A program made the translations under genes and the position numbers. Shown piece by piece: positions 1 to 10,699 of a stretch of 64,000 nt of DNA. A model generated the notes under the pieces. It ran no database searches and was not told the DNA's origin. It saw only the letters and a list, made by a program, of their open reading frames with translations. The DNA comes from Cryptomeria japonica (lineage: Eukaryota > Streptophyta > Pinopsida > Cupressales > Cupressaceae). Where the stretch lies: positions 317,904,456 to 317,968,455 of the forward strand of contig NC_081407.1 in NCBI RefSeq assembly GCF_030272615.1. The letters are read 5' to 3'. The first letter of the stretch is position 1. Each line of letters begins with the position of its first letter.

Positions 1-64
1 AGGGTTTTGTGGTTGAATTCATTTAGTCTTTCAACATTGTTGTTATCCATTTTCACCATACACA
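1..64 (+). repeat. Tail of the 5' LTR of element C
   Basis: The first 64 bases match the last 64 bases of the LTR at 26589-27372, apart from two substitutions, and end in the same CATACACA. A primer-binding-site-like TGGCACGCCCGATGGGACTC follows directly. This is the U5 end of a 5' LTR whose remainder and TSD lie left of the window. The matching 3' LTR with the same orientation shows that element C spans from before position 1 to 27372. Confidence 0.85.
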
Positions 65-87
65 TTTTGGCACGCCCGATGGGACTC
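65..87 (+). other. Primer binding site of element C
   Basis: Four T residues after the LTR end lead into TGGCACGCCCGATGGGACTC. A TGG start just after the 5' LTR is the usual form of a tRNA primer-binding site. Element D2 has a close relative, TGGCACACCCGATGGGACTC, at 59802. I do not name the tRNA because I cannot check its 3' end. Confidence 0.7.
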
Positions 88-177
88 TTGTCCCTTTTGC
101 ATTTAACATCTTTTATTGCAGATTTTGTGTTTTTGAAGTTGCAGATCTGACATTTTCGACAACATTTTGACATTTTC

Positions 178-382
178 ACGTCTGCTCACTTTCGGATCAC
201 ATTTTTGATTTTCTATCGCATCTGTGACATCTGGACTGGTGTCTGCATCTTTGACAATATTTTATTTTTTTTACAGATTCTCAGAAAGCGCGTCTGTGTT
301 CCCTAGTCACGTCTGTGAAGTCTTCAGACGCATCTGTGCTCAGGAACCGCGTCTGTGTCAGATCTAACCACGTCTGCAAATT
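178..382 (+). repeat. GCGTCTGTG motif array in the C leader
   Basis: A degenerate short motif (A/G)CGTCTGTG recurs about every 20 bases, with clear copies around 288, 318, 340, 358 and 370. The same motif recurs at 13531-13718, the other half of this leader, and upstream of the antisense ORFs in A (4205-4352) and C (25800-26065, minus strand). It is not coding. Confidence 0.65.
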
Positions 383-2893
383 TATATAGTGTTTGTGTTT
401 TTGATAACTGTGTCAGTGTGCAGTTGTTACATTTCAATTTCTTTAATTTGGTTTTTCGTCATTCGGATTTCAGATCTGGTTTATAGTGAGCTAACATTTT
501 CAGATTTAGCTAACAAAAGTGGTGCAGCTTGTTTTGAAAGCAAAATCATTTTGTTGAAGGCCCCTATTTCACAAAGTCTTTTGGATCTAAAAATTACCTA
601 ACTTGTGTGCTTGCAGGAAGGGGTGATCATTTGAAACAATCCAAACTACTAATAGATCTTTGTTGCAGGACCTTGGCAAGGGTTTTTTATCTTTATTGTG
701 TGTCTTGTTGTCGTAGACTAGCAAACACTTCAATTGGTGCACTAAAATTAAACCAGTGTCTTTTGTGTCTTGGGCAATAGGCTCTTTTTGTTTAATCTTT
801 AGAGGACCTATCTCCCTGTGTGGTCATTAAGACTACTAGTGAGGAGAGAACGACCCAAGTGGTAGTGAGAAAAACCCACCTCTTTCGAACCACTATAAAC
901 AACTGTATTCATGGTGAAAATTATGGATAACGTGTTTTGATTAGTTCATACTGACACTATGTCTCCCCATAACCCGTTTGATCAAATTTATTTGATCAGT
1001 TGTAGGGCGCAACCCCTACCAGCTGGGAGCTTTCTATATTTACAGAGATGAAAGTGCCACATGTATGGCCACATGAGTGGATGCCCTTACTAGCACCTTT
1101 TTGTTTTAGAAGCCAAAATCCTTCTAGTTGTTGGGTGATGGGATGGGGTTTGGGATAGACTAGCCTAGTCTATGCTCTTGGATCCTTTTCTTGGATCACC
1201 TGGTGTTCTCCTCACACCCTAGGGTCTCTAGGACTTCCCTTGCTTGAGGAATCCCCTGACCTTGCCCAATCCACCCACCAATGAGTTGCTTTGCTACTCC
1301 TAAGGTATTACCTTACTCATGAGACTCAAAATCCCTTACTAGGGCTAATAAGGGCTAATCTTGTTCACACCTTCCAAGGTCTTAGAAAGGTTGTTTCAAG
1401 GTCTTAAACCATGTTTTACATCCCTCCATGTGCTCCCAAGAATTTTCTTCCTTCATCCTTTCTACCAATTTCACTATTTTGTGATTTTGCTTACAAAACA
1501 GGGCTACAAGGATTAGGACCAATTAGGCCTCCTAACCGGTCTTCTAGGGATTTCTCTCACAAACGATGCATACACAACCCTAACTCCCAAAATGTACTAC
1601 CATTAAATTGGTAGGGGCTCAAGGATTTTCTATGTTTTGGGCCTCCAAGTGGCCGTACAGTGCCTAGGGTGAATTTTGGGGTTTTACAAGGGTTTTATGA
1701 GGGTTTTGCAGTCTGCCTGGGTCATAGTGAAGGTCTTGAGTATTTGCCACCTTTTTTGGATTGGTGGAGGCTCCCCCTTCACACCAATGCTGCTTCAAAC
1801 ACTCCTCTGCACTTCCTCCAAAGTATGCTCTCTCCACTTTTCAACCTTGCTCTCCAAGACCTCTGCAATCTGACCTCTCCTAACCATGCATTGTCCAGTC
1901 TCGCCTAGGAGTAAGTCTTTTCTTGGCCTTCCTGCATTTTGAAGGGCCCTGCTTGCTTAGGAATAATGTAGAGGGTCTTTACATCTATTCCCCATGGTTT
2001 CATGGTGGTTCCACAACAGGGAATGGAGTTAAGACTTCATTTACACAATCTTGTCCAAAACTGGACAGTAAGAAGACAATTTACAGATTATTTACACACA
2101 CACTCAATCTGCAAATAAATACCTAAAATAATTGCTTGAAATGAAAGTATTTACACCATGACAAACTTTCCACACAGATTCAGATGTTTCTCAATCCATT
2201 AACTCGCTTTCTTTCTTCATTCAAATTGACTGGTAACAGTTTTTACAGTCTCAATCTGATATCTTTGCTAGGGTCGTACAATGTCTGACATCCAACCCAT
2301 GAATTTAGGGTTTGCAAGTACTTAAACTATCTATACCTTAGTCTATGTGCCCAAACTAGGGTTTTCCATGCTAATCTAAAGAATTCGACATTATGGTGGA
2401 AAAGTTGCTAGACAACTTTAAAAAGTTGTCATGCAACTTTTGCAACTTTTGAGCAACTTTCCCAATGTTGCTTTTTATGACTCCTAGACCCACAATGGGC
2501 CAACCTAAGGACACCACCATGTTAGAAAGGACCCCTAAACACTTCAAGGACACACATACCCACCATTTTCAAGAAAATCATAATCTTGACTCATGACCTC
2601 TAAGATCTCCACTGGGACCCTAACTAGGACCTAGTCTAGCACACATGAGCTCATAGCTCTTATTCATGTAAAAGGCTTCATAAGAAGCATATCACCAACA
2701 AGAAAAAGAAAGAGAAAGAGTTTGGAAGGGTGCTCTTGCACCATTGGGGTAGGAGGTCGGACCTCTGGAGTGGCCCACACACATACGGTTCTTAGTAGAG
2801 ATACAAAGTTCGCCACGAGGAGTTTTCGTGGGGACTGATGCTTGGTTGCCCCGAGAAGTGAGTGCCGAGGGTGGAGCCATTGGGGTCAAGCAT

Positions 2894-2898
2894 CTAAG
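2894..2898. other. Target-site duplication of element A, left copy
   Basis: CTAAG stands directly before the LTR terminus TG at 2899. The same CTAAG follows the other terminus at 13181-13185. A 5-bp TSD is typical of Ty3/gypsy integrase. Confidence 0.9.
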
Positions 2899-3675
2899 TG
2901 TATATGGTGAAAAATGGATAACAATAATAACAATATTGAAAGGCTAAATGAATTCAACCACAAAACCCTAGCCTAACAATCAACAAAGATCCACCATAAC
3001 ATATGAAGATTACCTAAGACAATGCCAATCACATGAAATCACAAAGATTATACCATCACATGTCCAATAGGGTTTTGATCTCCATTCTTCCTATCTCCAT
3101 TGATCTTGCTTGATATATTTGATCTCAGATTTTATGTGCACAAGAGCTCAACAAAGAACGGAATGTGGTTGGAAGTAGGATCGTAGTGTAGTGAATTGAT
3201 CAAGTCATTAGCTCCTTAGGTCATTAGGGTTTGATAATGAAGGAAGCATCTCTTTATATAGAAGACACTATATGAAATGGAGGGATAAGATTGAGAGGTG
3301 TAAAAGGAGGTCGGCTATGATTAGAGGGTAGGTAAAAGAAATAATAAAATAATGAGAGGGGTAGGTAGTGTATGAATTAAGAGATGAATGACATGTGTCA
3401 TGGGTAGAAAAGGCTAATGAATTAATTAAATAAATAAAGATTTATTTAATTAATAGAAGAAGTAGGATAATTAAATAAATAAGATATTTATTTAATTTAG
3501 GAAAAGGATAATTTAAATAAATAAATGTATTTATTTAAATGAGAAATAAGGCTAGAAGAGGATAAATGAATTAATTAAATAAATAAGGATTTATTTAATT
3601 AATAGAAGAATTAAGCTTAGATAATTAAATAAATAATATTTATTTAATTAGACTGGACAATTTTAGGTGTCTACA
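2899..3675 (-). repeat. 3' LTR of element A
   Basis: Read on the minus strand it begins TGTAGACACC and ends ATATACA (TG...CA). It is 777 bp long. On the minus strand a TATATAAAG promoter box lies near 3250-3260. The U3 part (about 3415-3650) is a run of AATTAAATAAATA-type inverted repeats. It is nearly identical to 12402-13180 and clearly related to 26589-27372. Confidence 0.93.
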
Positions 3676-3690
3676 TTTTGCCCCTCTTTG
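3676..3690 (-). other. Polypurine tract of element A
   Basis: The minus strand reads CAAAGAGGGGCAAAA directly before the 3' LTR start. This is the expected place and composition of the plus-strand primer. Element C has the same tract at 26575-26588. Confidence 0.85.
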
Positions 3691-3693
3691 AGA

Positions 3694-3713
3694 CAATGCG
3701 ACTTGTCGCATTG
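3694..3713. repeat. Palindrome beside the polypurine tract
   Basis: CAATGCGAC and GTCGCATTG are perfect inverted arms around a two-base centre. They lie three bases inward of the PPT of A. Element C has a decayed version (CAACGCGAC and GCTGCATAG) in the same place, so the feature belongs to the family. Confidence 0.75.
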
Positions 3714-3717
3714 TTTC

Positions 3718-4204
3718 AAAGAAGATAAGATGAACTGATACAGAGTTGCCCCAGAATGGGAATGATATGCCCCCTCGAGAGATTGGATGAAAATGTCTGA
3801 AAAGATTGCAGACAATCTCTCGATAAGAAAGACAAGATAGAATGGATTGACTGGATAAAGTGACAAAGTCACGGGATAATGAAGACTGACTCAGAAAATG
3901 AAGGCGAGGGCTAGGGTAGGCTATAAGATAGACCATGGGGGAAAATACATCCTCATTGTCATCCACGCATCCACAAGAGCATATTGTAGAGCGAAAATAG
4001 AGCAGGAGCAGTCAGCAGCGATGGCTTTCACTCATAGATTCGACCGCGTTCGCCGATTTCAGAGGCCAGCAGAGGCAGGAGAGCCGGTAAGTACCACCAA
4101 ACCTCCTCGTACTTTGACGCATTTAATTTTGTCATTAATGCATGTCGAATAGGGTAATAAATGCGCTTAGACTAGGGTCCAAAAAGTGTCAAAAAATGTC
4201 CAGG
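3718..4204. other. Element A spacer between PPT and motif arrays
   Basis: This stretch has no supportable ORF. It corresponds to 26080-26550 of element C. It forms the far upstream flank of the antisense PMD ORF. Confidence 0.5.
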
Positions 4205-4352
4205 CGCGTCTGCGTTGGTGCCAGGCGCGTCTGGGTCAAGAAGGTGCATCTGTGTTTGTGCCAGGTGCATCTATGTCTGGACCTGCGTCTGTGTCAAATA
4301 CGGCCGCGTCTGTGCTGTTCAGGCGCGTTTATGTCATGTAAGCGCGTTTGCA
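4205..4352 (+). repeat. GCGCGTCTG motif array upstream of the antisense ORF of A
   Basis: About seven degenerate copies of GCGCGTCTGTGT stand about 20 bases apart. They point the same way as the antisense ORF that starts at 4840. The same motif in the same relative direction fills the gag leader of element C. Confidence 0.65.
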
Positions 4353-4483
4353 TTTGAAAAGTATGAATTTGCATCTTCTAGGTCAAATCGACAGTTCTGT
4401 GATGAACATATGCTGTCGATTGGATAAGCTGCTGAGGGGATACACTCAAGTAGGTCCTCTAGGAAGACTAAGATAGATCAAGG

Positions 4484-4805
4484 CACTTTGTGATGAACAG
4501 TGAGTACCAAGATATAATACTTTGTGATGAACAGGGAGTATTGAAATATGAGCAACACTTTGTGATGAACAGGGAGTGCAAATGTGAGTAACACTTTGTG
4601 ATGAATAGGGAGTGTCACACACGTAGTACTTTGTGATGAACAGTGAGTATCACTAGGATAAATAGCAACACTTTGTGATGAACAGTGAGTGTCACTAGGG
4701 TAGAAGCAACATTTTCTGATGAATAGTGAGTGTCACTAGGATAGATAACCATATGTATTTAGATAGCAAGTAGCATTTTGTGATAAACAGTGAATGCCAC
4801 TATAA
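4484..4805 (+). repeat. Tandem array of ACTTTGTGATGAACAGTGAGT, antisense-ORF upstream region
   Basis: Eight copies of a core ACTTTGTGATGAACAGTGAGT are spaced about 35-65 bases, with variable text between, often GTCACTAGGATAGA. The array ends about 35 bases before the antisense ORF start. Element C has seven copies in the same relative place (25303-25590, minus strand). Such an array could be a promoter or an RNA feature of the antisense transcript (inference). Confidence 0.75.
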
Positions 4806-4839
4806 CTGACATGATTGAGTTGTTTGACTATAGGAGTAT

Positions 4840-6767
4840 TTGCCGATGCTAGAGTCACGGGAGAGATTCCCATCGACTCAGAGGTTGCGACCTGAGTTGA
4901 CAGTCGAGGACAGAGCTGCTATCAATGAGATGGGTCTGAGACATGTACTATATGTGCCTGAGTTTTGGGCAAACATGGGTTTGCTGACTGCGCTAGCTGA
5001 GAGATGGCACTCTGAGACATGGACATTCCATTTGCCTATGGGTGAGATGATAGTCACCTTGGAGGATGTATACAGGATTCTGCGGGTGCCGATCGATGGG
5101 GAGCCGATCCCATACGATCGAGATGGAGACAGGGAGGCATTGAGACGGGTATTTCAGGACCTTGGATTGGAGATGAGAGTAGGACACGTGGCATGGGACA
5201 CCATGACAGCCACAGGGTTAGCATTGCCGGCAGTGATCGGAGGAGCTATTAGTGGGTTCCTATATCCAGATAGGGCGACACGGGGATTGGCTGTGGGCTG
5301 GGGGGAGCACTGGAGACGCTGATGACACAGCATACCAGATATGCTTGGGGACCGTGTGTGCTGGCACACTTGTATTACGAGCTGCATCAGTTTGTTTATC
5401 ATGGATTAGTGGGATTGGGCTACGGAGTGACATTGCTGCAAGTATGGGCCTACGAGCATCTGTCGGTTACCTGACCGATACACTTCAGGGGCAGAGGTCA
5501 TGGACGCAGCTTTGTGCATTTGTACGATATGATCACATCACAGCCGCGGATTGGCAGGCTAGAGTACTAGCGGCAAGTGATTGATGACATTGATGAGGTC
5601 ATATGGAGACCCTATCTGGGTTGTGAGCAGTGGGAGGATGATGCAGTCGAGCTACCATACACCTTTCGGAGCAGGTACCTGATTGGACGGACGCCCTATG
5701 TGCTAGAGAGGCAGCTGGTAGATAGGATTGGCTGACAGTTTGGTCGGATTCAGAGGATGCCCCGGGGATCAGGCATGTATGCCCGCACAGTCAGAGATCA
5801 GGCACAGTTTGGGCCGCTACTGTCATATGATCAGGCAGTGACTCAGCTGGTGGAGATGATACCTCTTCCTTGGGACATGTGGCCTGAGATCGAGGACGTC
5901 GGGATGGATGCTGAGTATACAACATATTGGGCAGAGCATCTATTCCCCCGATTGACAGATCCAGGAGAGGCACTGGAGGGAGATGGTGGTGGTGACGAGG
6001 ATGATGGTGGAGGCGAGGGGGGTCGAGGCCGACAGAGGAGGAGAGCAGTAGTTGGGGAGAGGTGAGTTGCACCTCGGAGGGAGGGTGGAGAGGAGAGGCA
6101 GGCTCAGGTGGTGAGGGGTCGCAGTGGATTGCCTTTACAGGTTCCAGTAGCACAGGGTCCCAGGCAGGTGTAGATACAGGGACAGGGACAGAGACAGGTA
6201 CCAGTACAGGCACAGGGGCAGGTACAGGGGTAGGCACCCACAGAGGAGGAGCCACAGGCAGGGGCAGAGGTAGAGGGGGTTGACCCAATGGAGGCTGAGC
6301 TGCTGGATCTGAGGGAGATCTTCCAGGGCCAGGCAGATGAGATTCAGGATCTGGAGAGGGAGAGGGATCGGCTTAGGACCAGGCTTAGGGATACTGAACG
6401 AGAGCGGGATCAAGCTATCCAACGCTACACAGAGGCTGAGACAGCACTGAGGGCTGGGAGGCAGGCAACAGAGGACACAGGGGCCGGATATGCCTATGTC
6501 CTGCCGGCAGGAGAGGAGATAGCCTACTGGAGGGACCTCTACTATGGTGTAGTGCTAGCAGATCAGCGGGCGAGGAGCTTCCATAGACCATCGCGTACAG
6601 CGACAACTACGGGAGGGAGCCGAAGGAGACAGGCATCAAGTGGTGGGGTCATGGGTCCTCCACCACCACCAGATAGAGGAGACAGGAGGGATGATCCTGG
6701 GGTGGGTCCTTCAGGGGCTCAGATTCCACCGAGGCCAGGCGGCTCCGAGGGAGGGAGTTCATCATAG
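4840..6767 (+). pseudogene. Antisense plant-mobile-domain (PMD) ORF of element A
   Basis: This ORF lies between pol and the 3' LTR on the strand opposite to pol. The first 160 codons (4840-5322) are open and contain PMD-type text: MGLRHVLYVPEFWANMG, then FHLPMGEMIVTLEDVYRIL and a short DGEPIPYDRDGD segment. Such text is typical of the aminotransferase-like plant mobile domain (MAIN/MAIL1 relatives). A one-base shift near 5310 and single stops (for example TGA near 5471 and 5733) break the rest, but the PMD text continues to about 5960. An acidic Gly/Asp stretch, a Gln/Gly-rich tract coded by a CAGGGACAG-type minisatellite (about 6170-6240), a charged coiled coil (6288-6460) and a Pro/Gly tail ending GGSSS follow. 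Antisense extra ORFs are known from Tat-lineage elements. The role is unknown; a nuclear or silencing-related function is only a guess. Confidence 0.75.
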
Positions 6768-8233
6768 CCTTAGAGGGCTCCCTATGTATCAGTTTTGTAC
6801 CATTTTTGTATTGTAGACACCTGCGGGTGATTGTAGCCATATGATTTTGACATCATTGTATTATGACACTTTATGATTATATATGACATGAGTCATCTTT
6901 GCGATAGCTATATGCATGTGTACCTATGTGATGAGATGTTCTTATGTGATGCTTATGATATGGATGCAAATATGTATATGATGCAATGCGATATATTTTT
7001 GTTCTTTTTATATTTTAAAATGTTATGTCAATGCAAATGTAAATGTATGAAGTGTAGATGAATATGATAATGCAAATGATTATTGTGCTAACAGGTGTTG
7101 TGTGCAGGATGTGATGCAGTTGTGATATCTATCTGTATGTATGAAATGCTTATATGTGGTAATGCAGGTGAAACTACATGAAATGCAAATGTTTTTGGTG
7201 TGTCATTATACTCAGTCATGTGATAGCAGGCTAAGAAGACTCGAGAAGGATGATGGAAGTCAATCAAGAAAGTGGGATGGAAGATAGAAGATATGAAAGT
7301 GAAAGAGCTTCTTGTGCATTATCATCATTGAGCTTTATTATGGCAAGTAGGTTATGACAATCGAGGCATATGTTTGACCCAGAAAGTCATTGTACCTGTT
7401 TGCATGGAGATAAGACAGTCACAAACAAGGAATGCCCCAGTTCACACTAGACTCACAGTGTCTTCATATCCTTGGACAAGTCATAGCATTACTAAGAGAC
7501 AATCCATAGACAGCAAATACAAATAGGTGACGATATCCCATCCTCGCCTTTCTAGTCAAAGACATCCTCGAGATAGAATCTCTAGTCAAAGACATCCTGG
7601 AAAAGCTAAAAGACATGTCACCAGAAAGATAAAATCAAAAGAAAACCAAGACTCGACACCAACATCCACTGTAGTCCTCAAGTTTAGTGTCTCTTATCAC
7701 TTGTATAAGTCTTATTTGATTGTGGTCACAATGTTTACTTTCACAGAAAGGATAAATAGCACTGAACCATAATGTTGTCTGAGTCTATTGAAAGATTTGA
7801 TTTGTTGAAGCCCATTGTTGCTGCTATCTCATCTAAAACTAACTGAATCCATAAAACTGATACTTTATTGTGGAGAAGACGAAACTTTATTGCGGATCTC
7901 TGATGCAAATGTTGCTTTATTGCGGATTGTGCACGGATAGACTGAAGAAAGTTGGAAGAAACTATACTCCTCGAAACATGTGATGTTCTCAGTTCCACAC
8001 CCATCACTAGACGTAGGATTTGCCTTAGCCACAGATAGGATCTGATTTATTATGGATGGAAAGGGAGGTGAAAAGGGAGGTTTATTATGAATGGCTAACC
8101 AATCTTGGGTAGATCAATAACAAGCCATGATGGGAATGGGTAAGTTTATTATGAACGAATTGGTCGTGAGTGTGTGCAAAGTGAAGTGATGAAAGAGAAT
8201 CCTGAAGGAGGGAGGAGCAATGTCTCTACGCAT
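6768..8233. other. Element A spacer between antisense ORF and pol end
   Basis: There is no supportable gene. The part just after the antisense stop (about 6830-7170) is AT-rich with many ATG/CAT words. A direct repeat TAGTCAAAGACATCCT occurs at about 7553 and 7592 and is also present in C near 22500-22545. The two ORFs converge here, so this spacer should hold both 3' ends. Confidence 0.5.
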
Positions 8234-8379
8234 GGCGCTGGTGACCCAGTTTTCACCATGGTACTTGCCCAGGGCGCCACCGAAGTGGTTTTCATCATTG
8301 GACGAAATTATTTTCTTTACTTTTTTTGATTTTTCAATGTTTTTTGTGTCACAAGGCACCTGTTTGCCAGGTTTTCACC
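8234..8379 (-). repeat. Three hairpin modules after pol in element A
   Basis: On the minus strand, copies at 8355-8379, 8273-8296 and 8234-8257 each read GGTG (or GATG), AAAA, a CC-rich arm, a loop, the matching GG arm, and a closing YRCC. Inner arms are CCTG/CAGG, CCAC/GTGG and CTGG/CCAG. Two further copies lie inside pol at 11787-11809 and 11850-11872. Elements C and E carry the same series. Confidence 0.8.
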
Positions 8380-8441
8380 AAGTAACAATTTTTTTGTTTT
8401 ATAATTTTTTTTGTATTTTTGAATTAGGATACTCTAAAGAG

Positions 8442-9929
8442 CTATGTGTAGAACTTGCGAAGGTGCATGTTGTTGATAGGATCCTCCAAAGGTTCACCTT
8501 CTGTAGTTGAGAGCTGATATGCACCAGATCCATATGCTGCTGTAATGATGTAAGGACCAAGCCAATTTGGTTCGAACTTGCCCTTCTTCTCTCTGTATTG
8601 TTGATTTTTAGGATTTTCTCTGAGAACTAAGTCACCTACCTCAAATGTGCGAGGCTTGACCTTGTGATTGTAGCTATGACTCATTCGTTGTTGGTAAGCC
8701 TTGAGATGATTAAAAGCAGTTTGTCTTCGTTCATCCAATAGTTCCAGCTCTTGTAAGCGAGAGACCCTATAGTCTTCATCACTGATGATGTTTTGCAAAG
8801 AGACCCGTAAAGAGGGTAGCTCGACCTCAATAGGCAAGATGGCTTCAGAACCATAGACTAGTGAATAGGGTGTAGCTCTTGTAGGTGTACGGACACTTGT
8901 GTGGTAGGCCCAAAGTGCAGGATTAAGTTGGATATGCCAATTACGACCAGCATCATCAACTATCTTCTTTAGGATTTTAAGGATTGTTTTGTTAGACGCC
9001 TCAGCTTGGCCATTACCTTGGGGGTAATATGGTGTGGAGAAACGATGGGCGATATGGAAGCGGTCACAGAGTTCGCGAACATCCTGATTTTTGAAGGGAT
9101 GCTCGTTATCAGTGATAATGGAAACAGGAATACCGTATCGGCAAATGATATAGTTAAGGATGAATGTAGCAATCTATTTTCTAGTAACTTGTGTGAGAGG
9201 CATGACTTCAATCCATTTTGTAAAATACTCTGTGGCAGTGATAATGAATTTATGACCATTGGAAGAAGGAGGGTGAATCTTGCCTATGAGATTGAGTCCC
9301 CATTGACAAAAGGGCCAAGGAGATGCAAGTGGTTGAAGTTCTTGTGCTGGTGCATGTATGAGGTCTCCATGAATTTGACATTGCTTACATTTCTTGACAA
9401 ACTGATATGAGTCTTTCTCCATATTGGGCCAGTAATATCCAGTCCTGATGAGTTTCTTGGCCAAGGTAGGACCACTAGCATGTGGACCACATATCCCTTC
9501 ATGCACTTCCCGTAACGCAATCTGAGCTTCGTCGCTTTCTAAACATCTAAGAAGAGTGCCATCTAGACCTCGCCAGTATAGGATATCAGCTAAAATGACA
9601 TATCGAGAGGATTGGCGAATGAAAGTGCGATGTTGGTTATTTGATAGATCAGGAGGTAAAGTATTGTCACGTAGGTATGTGAAAATAGGACCATATAACT
9701 GGGATTCAGGACCAACAACGCATAGCGTCGCAGTAGGCATGAGCTCATATGAAGGGACCAAAAGGTTATCCACCAAGAACTCATAGCGGGTCTTGTTTGG
9801 AGGTAGATCGATCAGTGAAGCAATTGTAGCCATGGCATCTGCAGCGCGATTCTGCTCTCTTGGTATCTGCTCAAAGTCTATCTTTGTGAAATGTTGTTTC
9901 AGACCATCCACCACTTGTTTATAAGGCAT
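8442..9929 (-). pseudogene. Element A integrase with end of aRNH
   Basis: Integrase inserts the cDNA. In sense order the region starts with the end of the archaeal-type RNase H (around QIPREQNRAADAMA). It then has a His/Cys zinc-binding motif (HEGICGPHASG, then KKCKQCQ), the catalytic core with ITDNE and the QAEASNKTI segment, and a C-terminal part ending at 8442. Stop TAG 9174-9176 splits two open stretches. The first catalytic Asp is replaced: the core reads WGLNLIG with an Asn codon at 9291-9293, where C and E have WGLDL(I/V)G. This copy should therefore lack integrase activity even if read through. Confidence 0.88.
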
Positions 9930-10699
9930 TAAATTTTAATCTTTTGTTTGGTAATTATCAGTTGCTTGACGGATAACAAGTTGGGAGTCCCCAAAAACAC
10001 GAAGTTCTTGGATCCTCCATTGAACTGCAATTCGTAATCCTGTTGTTAATGCCTCATATTCCGCTATATTGTTAGTGCAAGGAAATGATAAGCGATATGA
10101 TTTTGGTATAGAATCCCCTTGAGGAGTTATAAAGAGGATGCCAGCTCCTGCCCATGCTATGTATATGAGCCGTCAAAGTATAGTTGCCATGGCTTTGCAT
10201 GTGACATTGTCAAAATGGATTCATCTGAAAATTTTGAACTTAGAGGAACATCATCGATCATGGGAGCATCTGCTAATTGATCTGCGATGGCTTGTCCTTT
10301 TATTGCTTTTCTGTCCACATACTCGATGTCGAAATCACTCAGTATCATTACCCATTTGGCCAATCGCCCAGTAAGTGTTGCCTTATTGAGAAGGTATTTC
10401 AATGGATCTATCCTTGCAACTAACTTTGTCTTATGAGTAAGCATGTAATGTCGTAATTTTTGTGAAGCAAAGACCACAGCGAGGCATGTGCACTCAATTG
10501 GTGTGTAGTTTAGCTCATATCCCACCAATGTGCGACTCATATAATATACTGCTTTTTCCTTGCCTTCAGCAATTTGTTGTGCTAAGAGTGCCCCCAATGC
10601 TGTTGGAGTAGCTGAAATGTATAATAACAGTGGTTGATCTGGAACTGGTGGCATCAGAACTAGCGGATTTAGAAGATAATCTTTGAGCGTCTGGAAAGC
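9930..10699 (-). pseudogene. Element A RNase H and archaeal-type RNase H
   Basis: Two RNase H modules follow RT. The first (10654 down to about 10250) has the Ty3-type order LLLYISATPTALGALL, AVYYMSRTL, NYTPIE, then ADQLADAP. The second begins with WQLYFDGSYT near 10190 and carries the AEYEAL and VFGDSQLVI motifs around 10060-9970. A TAG stop (10157-10159), loss of one G just after it, and an indel near 9945 break the frame between the modules. Dual RNase H is the hallmark of the Tat lineage. Confidence 0.85.

Larger units (their letters stand above)
88..2898 (+). other. Element C leader, left part (non-coding)
   Basis: This is the untranslated leader between PBS and gag, cut at 2898 by insertion of element A and resumed at 13186. 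It has only short, unconvincing ORFs. It contains a GTCTGTG-type motif array at 178-382 and a conserved stem near 848-900. The rest is low-information T/C-rich text with no further structure that I can support. Long leaders are usual in Tat/Ogre-type elements. Confidence 0.6.

Noticed and set aside
1411-2126. Short ORFs in the leader of C
   Set aside because: All under 85 codons, overlapping in several frames, no motif, no counterpart in E.
4484-4805. Regular repeats resembling a CRISPR array
   Set aside because: Spacing is uneven, copies are degenerate, and the setting is a plant retroelement. Not CRISPR.
5791-6288. 165-codon minus-strand ORF under the PMD ORF
   Set aside because: It is a Pro/Val-rich shadow of the Gly/Gln-rich coding minisatellite on the plus strand. 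The plus frame is the conserved one.
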